59,613 nt of DNA from Nostocales cyanobacterium LEGE 12452 (GTDB taxonomy: Bacteria > Cyanobacteriota > Cyanobacteriia > Cyanobacteriales > Nostocaceae). Where the stretch lies: positions 1 through 59,613 of the forward strand of contig JADEXV010000015.1 of NCBI GenBank assembly GCA_015206945.1, given 5' to 3'. The stretch's first letter is position 1, and each line of letters starts with the position of its first letter. Below are positions 29,368-37,559 of this stretch, one piece after another. A program made the translations under genes and the position numbers. The notes under the pieces are model-generated. The model was not told the DNA's origin and made no database searches. It saw only the letters and a program-made list of their open reading frames with translations.

Positions 29368-29608
29368 AAATTAAACAGAAAAAATTGTTTATCTTATCAA
29401 AAAAATGTTCATTGTAAATATCAAGCGTAGAGCTTATCATTAAATTATTGAAGTCATAAGACCTTTTGTATAAATACTTCAATTGCCATCTTGAACGGAG
29501 AGAAAGATCAGGAAAAATTCTTCTCTATCCTGCGTTCTGTTCCGAATTACATTCCTGATTATTTGACTTTGGCAAGAGGTCTATAGTAATTAGCAAGGAA
29601 GAAAAACA

Positions 29609-29653
29609 ATGCTTGATTATCAAAAATATTCCAAACATGGTGCAGCAAGATAA
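29609..29653 (+). other. Possible 14-codon leader ORF before isonitrile genes
   Basis: Within the 443-bp leader of the isonitrile operon, an AAGGA motif precedes an ATG opening a 14-residue frame (MLDYQKYSKHGAAR) containing two Tyr codons. It could be a leader peptide or the remnant of a gene start, or chance. No terminator/antiterminator pair is obvious. The rest of 29368-29810 shows nothing else. Confidence 0.2.
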
Positions 29654-29810
29654 ATTTACTAGGATTAGTAACTCATCTGATTACTCTTTTTGAATACATA
29701 AAATAGGTTATGTTTCCTGTTCTAATAATGCTGATAGCTCAAGCCTTTTCAAACAGGAATAGTTTCCTAAGCCAAAGTACTTTTTTAAATTTATCCAGGA
29801 TGTTCCAAAA

Positions 29811-30794
29811 ATGACTCACACTAATACCCAGGCAATCGGAGAACAAATTCTTCAGCATATCTTTCATCATCGTCGATTAATATCACATACAGAGCCTTGT
29901 GGACAAGAACCTTGTCCATTGTGTCTGGCTCCTCATATGCAAAAAATCCAGTATTTTATTGAAAGAGAAAAGCCAATTCACTTTATTCTTCCTGCTTTTC
30001 CTGCTAAATCACCAAATCAAAAAAAAGTGTTGAGTTCCCTACCCGACATGGGTGAACAAGTTGCACTACAATTTCTTCAATCATTATGTGTGCAAATCCA
30101 AGATATCTATGCTCCTGGCGCTGAGATTACAATTTGCTCTGATGGACGAGTATTTAGCGATCTTGTCTGCGTTAGCGATGAGAATGTGACTGCCTACGGA
30201 CGGGAAATCAGAAACATCATCGATGAAATTAATGCAGATGCGATCGCCTTATTTAACTTAGAGGATGTCTTCCTGGATCTCAATTTCGATCAAATGCGAG
30301 AGAAAATAGTCCTTGAGTATGGTGAATCTCTGGAAAATCTCCGGCTTTTAGTCAAGACTGACTTAAATTATCGTAATTTATTCAATGGTATTCATCGCTT
30401 CCTCTGCGAAGATTATCAGGCTTTACAACCATTCAAAACCCGCAATCAAATCAAAACCGAATGCAAAGAACTCGCCTATAGCGTGATTCAGCGTAGTAAC
30501 GCCTGGAGTTCTTTAGTCGCCCAGCAATTCCCCCAAGCCTTACGCTTCTCCATTCATCCCCAACCTTTCCATTCAGAAAAAATTGGTATCCACATGATCA
30601 AAACCTTAGATCAATGGGGTACACCTTGGCATAACGCCGTAGTCCATGACGGTAATCAATTCCTACTCCTCAAACGTAGCCAAGCAGAAAAAGCCGATGC
30701 TTCTCTAATTTGGCACAACGATCGCCCTAGCCATTTCCACGTTGCAGACATATCACAATTTATCACCACAATTTCTACACAAGAGGCAGCATGA
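29811..30794 (+). CDS. Isonitrile (isocyanide) synthase, IsnA/PvcA/DIT1 family
   Basis: A 327-residue DIT1/PvcA-domain protein, normal length for the family. Characteristic strings are FILPAFPAKSPNQKKVLSSLPDMGE, IYAPGAEITICSDGRVFSDLV and, near the C-terminus, RFSIHPQPFHSEKIGIHM. The family converts the alpha-amino group of L-Tyr or L-Trp into an isonitrile, taking the carbon from ribulose 5-phosphate. The N-terminus carries a CxxxPCxxC cluster of unknown meaning. The following oxygenase gene overlaps by 4 nt (ATGA), so the two are translationally coupled. Whether the substrate is Tyr or Trp cannot be told from motifs. Confidence 0.9.
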   Translation: MTHTNTQAIGEQILQHIFHHRRLISHTEPCGQEPCPLCLAPHMQKIQYFIEREKPIHFILPAFPAKSPNQKKVLSSLPDMGEQVALQFLQSLCVQIQDIYAPGAEITICSDGRVFSDLVCVSDENVTAYGREIRNIIDEINADAIALFNLEDVFLDLNFDQMREKIVLEYGESLENLRLLVKTDLNYRNLFNGIHRFLCEDYQALQPFKTRNQIKTECKELAYSVIQRSNAWSSLVAQQFPQALRFSIHPQPFHSEKIGIHMIKTLDQWGTPWHNAVVHDGNQFLLLKRSQAEKADASLIWHNDRPSHFHVADISQFITTISTQEAA

Positions 30795-31615
30795 TCGCAA
30801 TTTCACCTAATCCACAAACATCAATCAAGTTCAATAGTCAGCCTTTATGTCCCTTCGGCTTACTACTTGAAGCTACTGAACCACAATCTGATATCCGAAA
30901 ATTATCAATCCCACAGTTGCGTCAGCTTACTTGGGAGCATAGCCTAATTGTTCTACGTGGCTTTTCATCCTTGCAAGAAGAAGTATTGCCAGATTATTGC
31001 ACCAATTGGGGAACACTCCTAACTTGGGATTTTGGTACAGTACTCAACCTTATTGTCCACGACAACCCCCAAAATTATCTATTTACAACTGGTAATGTTC
31101 CATTTCATTGGGATGGTGCATTCGCTAAAGCAGTACCTAGCTTTCTATTTTTCCAATGTCTGCAAGCACCGAGCGCAGGAAGCGGTGGTGAAAGCTTGTT
31201 CTGTCACACAACCAGAGTATTGCAAAATGCCACTCCTGAAGAACGTCAAGCCTGGCAAAAGATTAACATTACCTATAAAACTCAAAAACTAGCTCATTAC
31301 GGCGGCAAAATTACAGCACCCCTTGTGAGTCAGCATCCCATTACTGGTAATCCCATACTGCGTTTTGCAGAACCACTAAATGAGGATAGTGTGCATCTCA
31401 ATCCTTTATTTCTGGAGATTTCAGGTTTAGCATCTGGAAAGCCAAACCAATTCCTCAATGATTTGATCGCTAGGCTTTATCTACCACAACATTGTTTCGC
31501 ACACCAATGGCAAGAAGGAGATATTCTTATCGCTGACAATCATGCATTGTTACATGGTCGTAATCCCTTCTTAGCAAATTCACCACGACATCTACAACGC
31601 GTGCATATTTTATAG
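30791..31615 (+). CDS. Fe(II)/2-oxoglutarate oxygenase, IsnB/PvcB family
   Basis: A 274-residue TauD-fold enzyme. Iron ligands are visible: His106-x-Asp108 in FHWDGAF and His255 in ALLHGRNPF, with the 2-oxoglutarate-binding Arg probably in RHLQRVHIL. In isonitrile pathways this partner decarboxylates or desaturates the isonitrile amino acid to a vinyl isonitrile or related product. It is the second gene of the cluster, coupled to the synthase by the ATGA overlap. The motif LFFQCLQAPSAGSGGESLF is typical of the PvcB/IsnB branch. Confidence 0.88.
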   Translation: MIAISPNPQTSIKFNSQPLCPFGLLLEATEPQSDIRKLSIPQLRQLTWEHSLIVLRGFSSLQEEVLPDYCTNWGTLLTWDFGTVLNLIVHDNPQNYLFTTGNVPFHWDGAFAKAVPSFLFFQCLQAPSAGSGGESLFCHTTRVLQNATPEERQAWQKINITYKTQKLAHYGGKITAPLVSQHPITGNPILRFAEPLNEDSVHLNPLFLEISGLASGKPNQFLNDLIARLYLPQHCFAHQWQEGDILIADNHALLHGRNPFLANSPRHLQRVHIL

Positions 31616-31671
31616 ATTTTTCACAATTCATAAAAGCTCAAAATTTTCTCAAATAGATGGAGAAGTTAAAT

Positions 31672-32550
31672 ATGCAAGATAAAGTACTGATCAGTCCAAA
31701 AGAACTTGCTTCAATGCTTGAAAATGAATCAGTCGTGGTTATAGATACCCGTAGTCCTGATGACTATGCAACCTCACATATTCCTGGGGCGGTAAATATA
31801 CATGATATTTTCACACACTTTGCATTTTCCTCATCAGAAGGTATAGAAACCTTGCATACCATGTTTTCAGATTTGTTTGGTGCAGCAGGGCTATCTGGTG
31901 AAGAAACTGCTGTAATTTATGAACATACAATGAACAAGGGCTATGGGCAGTCCTGTCGAGGCTTCTTTTTGCTCAAATACTTGGGATATCCTAAAGTTGC
32001 AGTACTTCATGGAGGTAAAAAAGCTTGGGATATAGAAGGTTTCCCAACAACAAGTGAATTTCCCACTCCTCAAACAAAGTCTTTTCCCCTCAAAGTTGAT
32101 CCCTCTATTCTGGTAACTACAGAGGAGATGCTACGTTCATTAAACAATCCCTTTGTATTTAAGTTAGATGTTAGAGATTATGAGGAATGGTCAGGTATCA
32201 CCGCTTCTCCACAAGACATGATTTTTTGCCCTCGCAAAGGAAGGATTCCTAATTCTGTCTGGATTGAATGGCAACGTATGATGGTTCAAGAAGATGATGG
32301 AATACCTCTGTTCCGTTCTAAGGAAGAGATTTTAGAAATCTGTAGTCAAGTAGGTATTAAACCGGAATCAACCGTCTACATTTATTGTCTTGCGGGTATC
32401 AGAGCTTCCAATACATACATAGCTCTCAAAGAAGCAGGCATCCTTGATGTGAGAGTATACCTTGGTTCTTGGTTTGAGTGGTCGCGAGATCCGGAACTTC
32501 CAATTGAACAAAAAGAATCCAATTCAAGCAGGATGATTGCACAAATTTAA
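31672..32550 (+). CDS. Two-domain rhodanese (thiosulfate/3-mercaptopyruvate sulfurtransferase family)
   Basis: A 292-residue sulfurtransferase. The N-terminal rhodanese domain has VVVIDTRSPDDYATSHIPGA. The C-terminal domain carries the catalytic loop YCLAGIRAS with its active-site Cys (residue 239), followed by the family motif VYLGSWFEWS. Such enzymes transfer sulfane sulfur to cyanide or other nucleophiles. GGAGA spaced 9 nt before the ATG at 31672 favours that start over the ATG at 31657. It lies inside the isonitrile gene set, 56 bp after the oxygenase. This suggests either cyanide detoxification or sulfur transfer to the isonitrile to give an isothiocyanate. Both are inference. Confidence 0.88.
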   Translation: MQDKVLISPKELASMLENESVVVIDTRSPDDYATSHIPGAVNIHDIFTHFAFSSSEGIETLHTMFSDLFGAAGLSGEETAVIYEHTMNKGYGQSCRGFFLLKYLGYPKVAVLHGGKKAWDIEGFPTTSEFPTPQTKSFPLKVDPSILVTTEEMLRSLNNPFVFKLDVRDYEEWSGITASPQDMIFCPRKGRIPNSVWIEWQRMMVQEDDGIPLFRSKEEILEICSQVGIKPESTVYIYCLAGIRASNTYIALKEAGILDVRVYLGSWFEWSRDPELPIEQKESNSSRMIAQI

Positions 32551-32585
32551 CCTTACAAACTCTACACTGCTGATTTTTTGAGAGT

Positions 32586-32649
32586 AAAGCGTCCCCTAAC
32601 CTTTATTTTGTTGTACTTAATCATGATGATTGTAGTGGAGACGCTTTTT
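32586..32649 (+). terminator. Possible intercistronic hairpin with T-run
   Basis: AAAGCGTCCCC pairs with GGAGACGCTTT (10 of 11) across a ~42-nt loop that itself holds a near-palindrome (AATCATGATGATT), and the 3' arm runs into TTTTT. It sits between the rhodanese and desaturase genes and may partly terminate or process the transcript. Confidence 0.45.
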
Positions 32650-32677
32650 ATTACAAAAATAATCTCTGGAATGAATA

Positions 32678-33574
32678 ATGATAAATAGAACAGTGTTTCC
32701 TCACAGACAATTTGTTGTTGCTTTAGTCTTAGATTGGGCAATTATTGCTATAACTATTTGGTTGGCAGGATATGTAAATAATCTGTTGTTTTATGGTCTT
32801 GCAATTTTCATAATTGGAATAAGGCAGCATGCTTTGGGTGTATTGGGTCATGAAGGTGTTCATAATCTAATTTCCAAAAATCGAAAAATTAACGATGGAA
32901 TAGCCAATATTTTCTGTGCATGGCCTATTTCTTTCAATGTAGAGAGCTTTCGAGCATTGCATATAGAACACCATAAACATCTAGGTACAGAGAATGATTC
33001 AGAACTTCAATATTTAACAAACTTTGATGTTCCAACTAATAAGCTAAAAGTATTACGTATATTTTTACTTAATTTTTGCGGATTGGGATTTCTTAAAGTT
33101 CTGAAATTTTTATATATTTTTAGGCCGACAACCCTAAAAAGTTCCATAGGACCAATCTTAACCACATTTACATTTTTTGCTGTTGGCTTTTACACAAATC
33201 AACTTTGGATACCGTTAATTTGGTATCTTTCCTTAGCTACGTCATTTTGGGCTGTATTTAATGTCAGGCCTTGGTTTGAACATATTGGAGTTGAAAATGA
33301 AGATAATTCACTTACCCAACGCTTTAAACCTAGCCTACTGGAGCAATTTATCTTTTTTCCCCACAATTTTTGGTTACATTACGAACACCATAAATGGCCA
33401 AATGTACCTTTTTATGATTTACCGCTAAAAAGAGTAGCTGACAACACCATACCAGTTTTGACAACAATGGAAGTCTTGAATAAATTATGTAATTCTCCAA
33501 CTCAACAACTAATAACTTCTGGAAATAACAGTAAGCCTAGTGAAGTACAACTCACTTCTGTGAAAGCTAATTAA
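32678..33574 (+). CDS. Membrane di-iron fatty acid desaturase/hydroxylase family protein
   Basis: A 298-residue integral membrane protein with three histidine boxes: HEGVH, HIEHH and HYEHH, typical of the di-iron desaturase superfamily. About four to six hydrophobic helices surround them. The family desaturates or hydroxylates acyl chains, carotenoids or other lipophilic substrates. Here, in the isonitrile cluster, it could act on the small-molecule product or on an attached acyl group (inference). Similarity is general; no specific desaturase class is evident. The ATG at 32678 is used. AT-rich, like its neighbours. Confidence 0.85.
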   Translation: MINRTVFPHRQFVVALVLDWAIIAITIWLAGYVNNLLFYGLAIFIIGIRQHALGVLGHEGVHNLISKNRKINDGIANIFCAWPISFNVESFRALHIEHHKHLGTENDSELQYLTNFDVPTNKLKVLRIFLLNFCGLGFLKVLKFLYIFRPTTLKSSIGPILTTFTFFAVGFYTNQLWIPLIWYLSLATSFWAVFNVRPWFEHIGVENEDNSLTQRFKPSLLEQFIFFPHNFWLHYEHHKWPNVPFYDLPLKRVADNTIPVLTTMEVLNKLCNSPTQQLITSGNNSKPSEVQLTSVKAN

Positions 33575-33663
33575 ATTGAGTTACAAAAAATTAGTTCTAT
33601 TCACATCTTGTACTTACTAAAAATTTTGCAATCTCCCACTACTATTCACTTCAGGAATAATTA

Positions 33664-35466
33664 ATGAACACTTCTACTCAAACACTAGAATACGACGTTG
33701 TAATCATCGGTGCAGGATTCGCAGGCGTGTGCCAAGCCCGTCATCTATTACTCAAAATCCCTAATATTCGGGTTGCTATAGTTGATTCTCGTCCCGAAGA
33801 ACCAAAAAGAACAGATCACAGACTTGGTGAATCAACAGTCGAAATTGCCGCTATGTTTCTGTTTCGAGAGTTAGGTTTGCAAGAGTATATGATTGAAAAT
33901 CATACACCAAAGTCAGGATTGAATTTTCACTGGCCTAAAAACCCAAATAAAACAGAATCGATGAGCGATTACTATACCACTTGGGTTAATCGACAACTTC
34001 ACCTCCCATCTTTTCATATCAATCGCGCTAAATTTGACCGAGACGTGCTGGAAATGAATAAGCAGATGGGAGCTACCTATTATAATGGTCGCGTGCTTGA
34101 TGTAGAATTAGCACCAAAAGATGCAATCAAAACTGTAAAAGTCAAAACTAGCGGTGAATATTTAGAACTCAAAGCCAAACATATTATTGATGCTGCTGGT
34201 CGCAAGTTTATTATTGGACGCAAAACAGATAATCTGATCTTTGATAAAAAGGAACTTTATGGAATTGATACTGGATCTGCATGGGTATGGGTTAGAAATG
34301 TAGACCGTAAGATATTTGATAACGGTTTACATGGTAATGAAACACTTGCTAGCCGTTATTACGCTACTAATCACTGGATGGGAACTGGTCATTGGTTGTG
34401 GATGATTCCTTTAGATAAAGACACTATGGATTTATCAGTAGGAGTTGTTCACCACAATGACGCGATTTCTGCTTCCCAAGTTAATACTGAAGAAAAGTTT
34501 TATGCCTTTCTCAAAGCCAATCATAATGTTCTGTATCAACTTCTGAAGAGTGGCGAACACTTAGAGTTTCATTACTTGCCAAGGTTAGCTCACAGAAGTA
34601 AAACAATTCTTTCTGATGATAATTGGTATGTAATTGGTGATGCTGCTTGCATTTTTGATGCTCTTTATAGCTTGGGATCAACAATGATTGCAATGGCTGT
34701 TGAGAGTGTAACCGAAGTGATAAGTGCTAAGTTGGCTGGTGAAAGTGATGCAGAGGAAAAACGAGTAGCTTATAACAATTTCAATCTTTTATTCCAACGT
34801 AATGTTAATCTTCTTGTCAGCAATCATCCCAAACAATTGGGTAACGCTAGTGTGATGAGCTGGCGTGTATATTCAGATCCAATGTGGTGGTTTGGTGTTT
34901 TGGTGCCAATGTACATAGGTAAATGGCATTTAGATTTAAAGTTCATCTCTATGGCTACTGGTGTTGTAGAGGAGAACATGAACTTTTTCTTGGATGTGTA
35001 TAAACAGCTGAATGAATTAGCAGAAAAAGGAGCCAATATTGGTTTTATGGATCAGTTGCGTGCCGATCAGTTGATTGGACACTATTACACAGGCAAATTA
35101 TTTGATAAACACTTCCTGGAAAATGCCAAGTTAGAACCTCGACGCACCAATGTTTTTACTGGCATTAAAGCTACTGCATTTTATACGGCTGCTTGGTATA
35201 CGAAGTTGCAATGGAAAGCTTTTGGTTTAAAAGGACTATTAGCACCGCGCAGCTTATATCATATCTTTCGCTTCTTGATCTTATCGAGAAAGTTAGCGAT
35301 CGCAGATTTAATTTTTCGCTTTCAGACTCGAAATTTACCCTACAACAGCCGTATTGCTAAATTGCGTCAAGAATTTAAGAGCTATCAATATCAACCTGAG
35401 CTACCAAATTGGCATGAAGAAGTTAAAGCTGAAGTTGATAAACGGGTAATTGAAATGGTGAAATAG
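33664..35466 (+). CDS. Flavin-dependent halogenase-like FAD oxidoreductase
   Basis: A 600-residue FAD enzyme. The dinucleotide fold GAGFAG is at 16-21. LGESTVE follows, then HTPKSGLNFHW with Lys83, matching the catalytic lysine region of flavin-dependent halogenases. The halogenase signature WxWxIP appears as W244-L-W-M-I-P249. The second FAD motif VIGDAACIFDALYSLGS starts at 323. These favour a halogenase over an ordinary monooxygenase. A ~200-residue C-terminal region (from ~400) is longer than usual and unrecognised. Its location suggests chlorination or bromination of the isonitrile product or a precursor. No flavin reductase is encoded nearby. AGGA precedes the ATG. Confidence 0.8.
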   Translation: MNTSTQTLEYDVVIIGAGFAGVCQARHLLLKIPNIRVAIVDSRPEEPKRTDHRLGESTVEIAAMFLFRELGLQEYMIENHTPKSGLNFHWPKNPNKTESMSDYYTTWVNRQLHLPSFHINRAKFDRDVLEMNKQMGATYYNGRVLDVELAPKDAIKTVKVKTSGEYLELKAKHIIDAAGRKFIIGRKTDNLIFDKKELYGIDTGSAWVWVRNVDRKIFDNGLHGNETLASRYYATNHWMGTGHWLWMIPLDKDTMDLSVGVVHHNDAISASQVNTEEKFYAFLKANHNVLYQLLKSGEHLEFHYLPRLAHRSKTILSDDNWYVIGDAACIFDALYSLGSTMIAMAVESVTEVISAKLAGESDAEEKRVAYNNFNLLFQRNVNLLVSNHPKQLGNASVMSWRVYSDPMWWFGVLVPMYIGKWHLDLKFISMATGVVEENMNFFLDVYKQLNELAEKGANIGFMDQLRADQLIGHYYTGKLFDKHFLENAKLEPRRTNVFTGIKATAFYTAAWYTKLQWKAFGLKGLLAPRSLYHIFRFLILSRKLAIADLIFRFQTRNLPYNSRIAKLRQEFKSYQYQPELPNWHEEVKAEVDKRVIEMVK

Positions 35467-35471
35467 TGCTT

Positions 35472-35501
35472 CCCGGATTTCTCACAAGTGAGAAATTCGG
35501 G
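35472..35501 (+). terminator. Hairpin after halogenase-like gene
   Basis: A 14-bp stem, CCCGGATTTCTCAC against GTGAGAAATTCGGG with one mismatch and a 2-nt loop, begins 6 bp after the stop codon. No clear T-run follows, so it may be a terminator or an mRNA 3' stabiliser closing the cluster. Confidence 0.6.
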
Positions 35502-35684
35502 TATTGCCGGGGCAAACGCAATACTTCTTAAATTTACTCAGCACTCAGCACTGAGTTGGTAAAAAGCCATGCTACAAAACGAGAAATCAAGACTTATGTA
35601 TTTTTCTTTTTTCGTATGAAACCACGCTGTGCTAACGTAATTCGTAATTCGTAATTGAATTCTTAACTACGAATTACGAATCTG

Positions 35685-36176
35685 TTAACGATAATTTGTA
35701 AATTGCAAAGCAACTGGGTAGTCTTCTTGTTTCAGACGCTGCATTACAACTTGCAAGTCATCTTTAGATTTGGCAGAAACCCGCACAGCATCCCCTTGAA
35801 TTGAGGCTTGTACCTTTTTGAATTCGTCGCGGATCAATTTGGAAATTTGTTTGGCGATTTCCTGACTAATGCCTTTTTTGAGTTTAATTTCTTGACGCAC
35901 GCGATTACCACTGGCTGATTCAACTTTACCAAAATCAAAGATTTTCTGGGAGAGGTTACGCTTGGCAGCTTTTTCTCGCAGAATGGTGTGTACAGAATCT
36001 AAGGTAAATTCGCTGTCCGTACTAACGTTAATGCTTTCTTCAACTAACTCGACAGTAGTTTCAGTGTCTTTGAGGTCGTAACGACCTTTGATGTCTCGTA
36101 TAACTTGATCGACAGCGTTAACCAACTCTTGGCGGTCAAAGTCGCTCACAATGTCAAAGGAAAAAGTAGAAGCCAT
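35685..36176 (-). CDS. YajQ family protein
   Basis: A 163-residue protein that fits the YajQ family end to end: [18 protein letters not shown], then [10 protein letters not shown], then [18 protein letters not shown], ending in [11 protein letters not shown]. Members bind nucleotides, and cyclic di-GMP in some bacteria; its role in cyanobacteria is not defined. Length is normal. Tandem TTTTGGATTTTAGA repeats lie just upstream. Confidence 0.95.
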   Translation of the reverse strand: MASTFSFDIVSDFDRQELVNAVDQVIRDIKGRYDLKDTETTVELVEESINVSTDSEFTLDSVHTILREKAAKRNLSQKIFDFGKVESASGNRVRQEIKLKKGISQEIAKQISKLIRDEFKKVQASIQGDAVRVSAKSKDDLQVVMQRLKQEDYPVALQFTNYR

Positions 36177-36282
36177 AAAACATTTTGGATTTTAGATTTT
36201 GGATTTTAGATGGGGCATGGGGCGTTGAGCACTTGTTGTTATTTTCCTATGTCTCTACACTACCCACTCCCCACTCCCTAGT

Positions 36283-36306
36283 AGAGACGCAATTAATTGC
36301 GTCTCT
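36283..36306. repeat. Perfect 24-bp palindrome
   Basis: The sequence AGAGACGCAATT is followed directly by its exact reverse complement. GAGACG...CGTCTC elements of this type are dispersed in cyanobacterial genomes. It sits just downstream of the original MAPEG stop and could act as a bidirectional hairpin. Confidence 0.85.
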
Positions 36307-36318
36307 TCCAATTCCCAC

Positions 36319-36741
36319 TTAACTAGTAGCTTGGATGATACTCAAGAAAAAGAGAGTGGCAGAGCCAGAGATGCCAATGCCAAACATCAGCGAGCCTCTT
36401 TCAGAGAAGCTACGCTAATGCAAAAGGGGTATATTCAAAATATAAAAAATCGAGTATAGCAAACACGCCACTACAAAGGCGATCGCAGCTACTTGGGCTG
36501 TAAAATAATTTACACCAATTACATAAGCCATCAATGCAGGTGTGGCAAATATCATAAAGGCTTCAAAGGTGTTCTGATGTGCCCAAGTAGCCCGTTGTGT
36601 ATAAGGCGGCAATTGATCAAACAGAGCGCGAGGAGTAGAAAACATTTCATACCCAATACGTACACGGACATCACCTACTAGCAAAAATGGCACGTAAATT
36701 AGAACGGCAGCAGCAGCGATCGAGTACAAAAAAATTATCAT
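36319..36741 (-). pseudogene. MAPEG family membrane protein interrupted by a short repeat
   Basis: The gene begins as a MAPEG protein (glutathione S-transferase/eicosanoid-type small membrane enzyme): YVPFLLVGDVRVRIG, TQRATWAHQNTFEAF, then FYILNIPLL. At 36415-36417 an in-frame TAG cuts it to 108 residues. Beyond this, in the same frame, the family C-terminus continues (SLMFGIGISGSATLFFLSII, ending QATS) to a TAA at 36319-36321. The added codons come from a ~24-bp palindromic repeat (GCGTAGCTTCTCTGAAAGAG). Thus the last transmembrane helix is lost unless the stop is read through. The truncated form may still be made. Confidence 0.85.
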
Positions 36742-36753
36742 TACTTATTTTAG

Positions 36754-36836
36754 TCATTGGTTATTAGTCATCAGTCATCAGTCATCAGTCATTAGTCAAA
36801 TACAAATGACAAAAGACAAATGACAAATGACTAATC
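36754..36836. repeat. Short tandem repeats (AGTCATC / AAATGAC heptamers)
   Basis: Five or so AGTCATC/AGTCATT units followed by several AAATGAC units, between the MAPEG gene and the SLOG-type gene. Heptamer repeats of the same class as those at 23733 and 40013. Confidence 0.8.
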
Positions 36837-37334
36837 AAAGTAGAAAAGCGTCACCACTTTTCTTTGTTCTTCCGCATCTTGACAGGTTTGCAACAGGGTG
36901 CGACTGTCGTGAAATGCAAAGCAGATCAGTTGCTGGCAACGGGAGACAATCTCCTTGTTGCACAAGTAACTAGCTTCCGCCAGAGACAAATTATCATTAC
37001 TGGGATTTTCGACTAGATGCATTACCTGTTCTAGTTGCTGGCGCGATTCCAAAGGCTGGCGTTCCAGGCTTTGGGGGAGAATCACCGTCAACAAATTTGC
37101 ATCAGCCCGGGTTGCTCCCTTGATGGCCGCTGAATTTGTACCTGTAGCACCAGAAGTAATGATTCGATTACCCGATAAAACTAGGGCGTATGTCATCATT
37201 TCAATAAGATTCTGATGCGTAATCGGTACATGACGAGAACCCAACAAGGCAATTCTTTTAGAACCCGTTTGCTGGATTGTCGCCAGTTCTTGCGCTAATG
37301 TATCGAGGTTAATAAGGTCTGTTGATTGGCTCAA
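36831..37334 (-). CDS. SLOG/DprA-like Rossmann protein, function unknown
   Basis: A 167-residue protein with a DprA/LOG-like nucleotide-binding core: RIALLGSRHVPITH, then VLSGNRIITSGATGTNSAAI with the SGxAxG..D-like pattern, then LLTVILPQSLERQP and CQQLICFAFHDS. It lacks the extra domains of true DprA, so a direct role in DNA uptake is not supported. The start codon appears to be TTG at 37334, as no in-frame ATG precedes the conserved part. Confidence 0.7.
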   Translation of the reverse strand: MSQSTDLINLDTLAQELATIQQTGSKRIALLGSRHVPITHQNLIEMMTYALVLSGNRIITSGATGTNSAAIKGATRADANLLTVILPQSLERQPLESRQQLEQVMHLVENPSNDNLSLAEASYLCNKEIVSRCQQLICFAFHDSRTLLQTCQDAEEQRKVVTLFYFD

Positions 37335-37559
37335 AGATGGAGATAATCAGATTAAACGACCCAGATATTTTACCAAACAGCGTGTAGATGCGAGGAAAAC
37401 TTGAGTTAAACATTACTACTAATTTTCGATTGTTTGATTTAGTAACTCCATTAGTTGGTTACACCAGGCTAGCCGATGTGTTTCGTAACTAATGCCATTT
37501 AGGAATGAAATTTGCCTGCTTCTGGCAGTTCTTGCAGATCCTGAAAGTAACGCTGTTCT

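Noticed and set aside
29811-35466. A hapalindole/ambiguine/welwitindolinone cluster
   Set aside because: No aromatic prenyltransferase, Stig-type cyclase or Fe/2OG halogenase is present; only the isonitrile-forming pair is shared.
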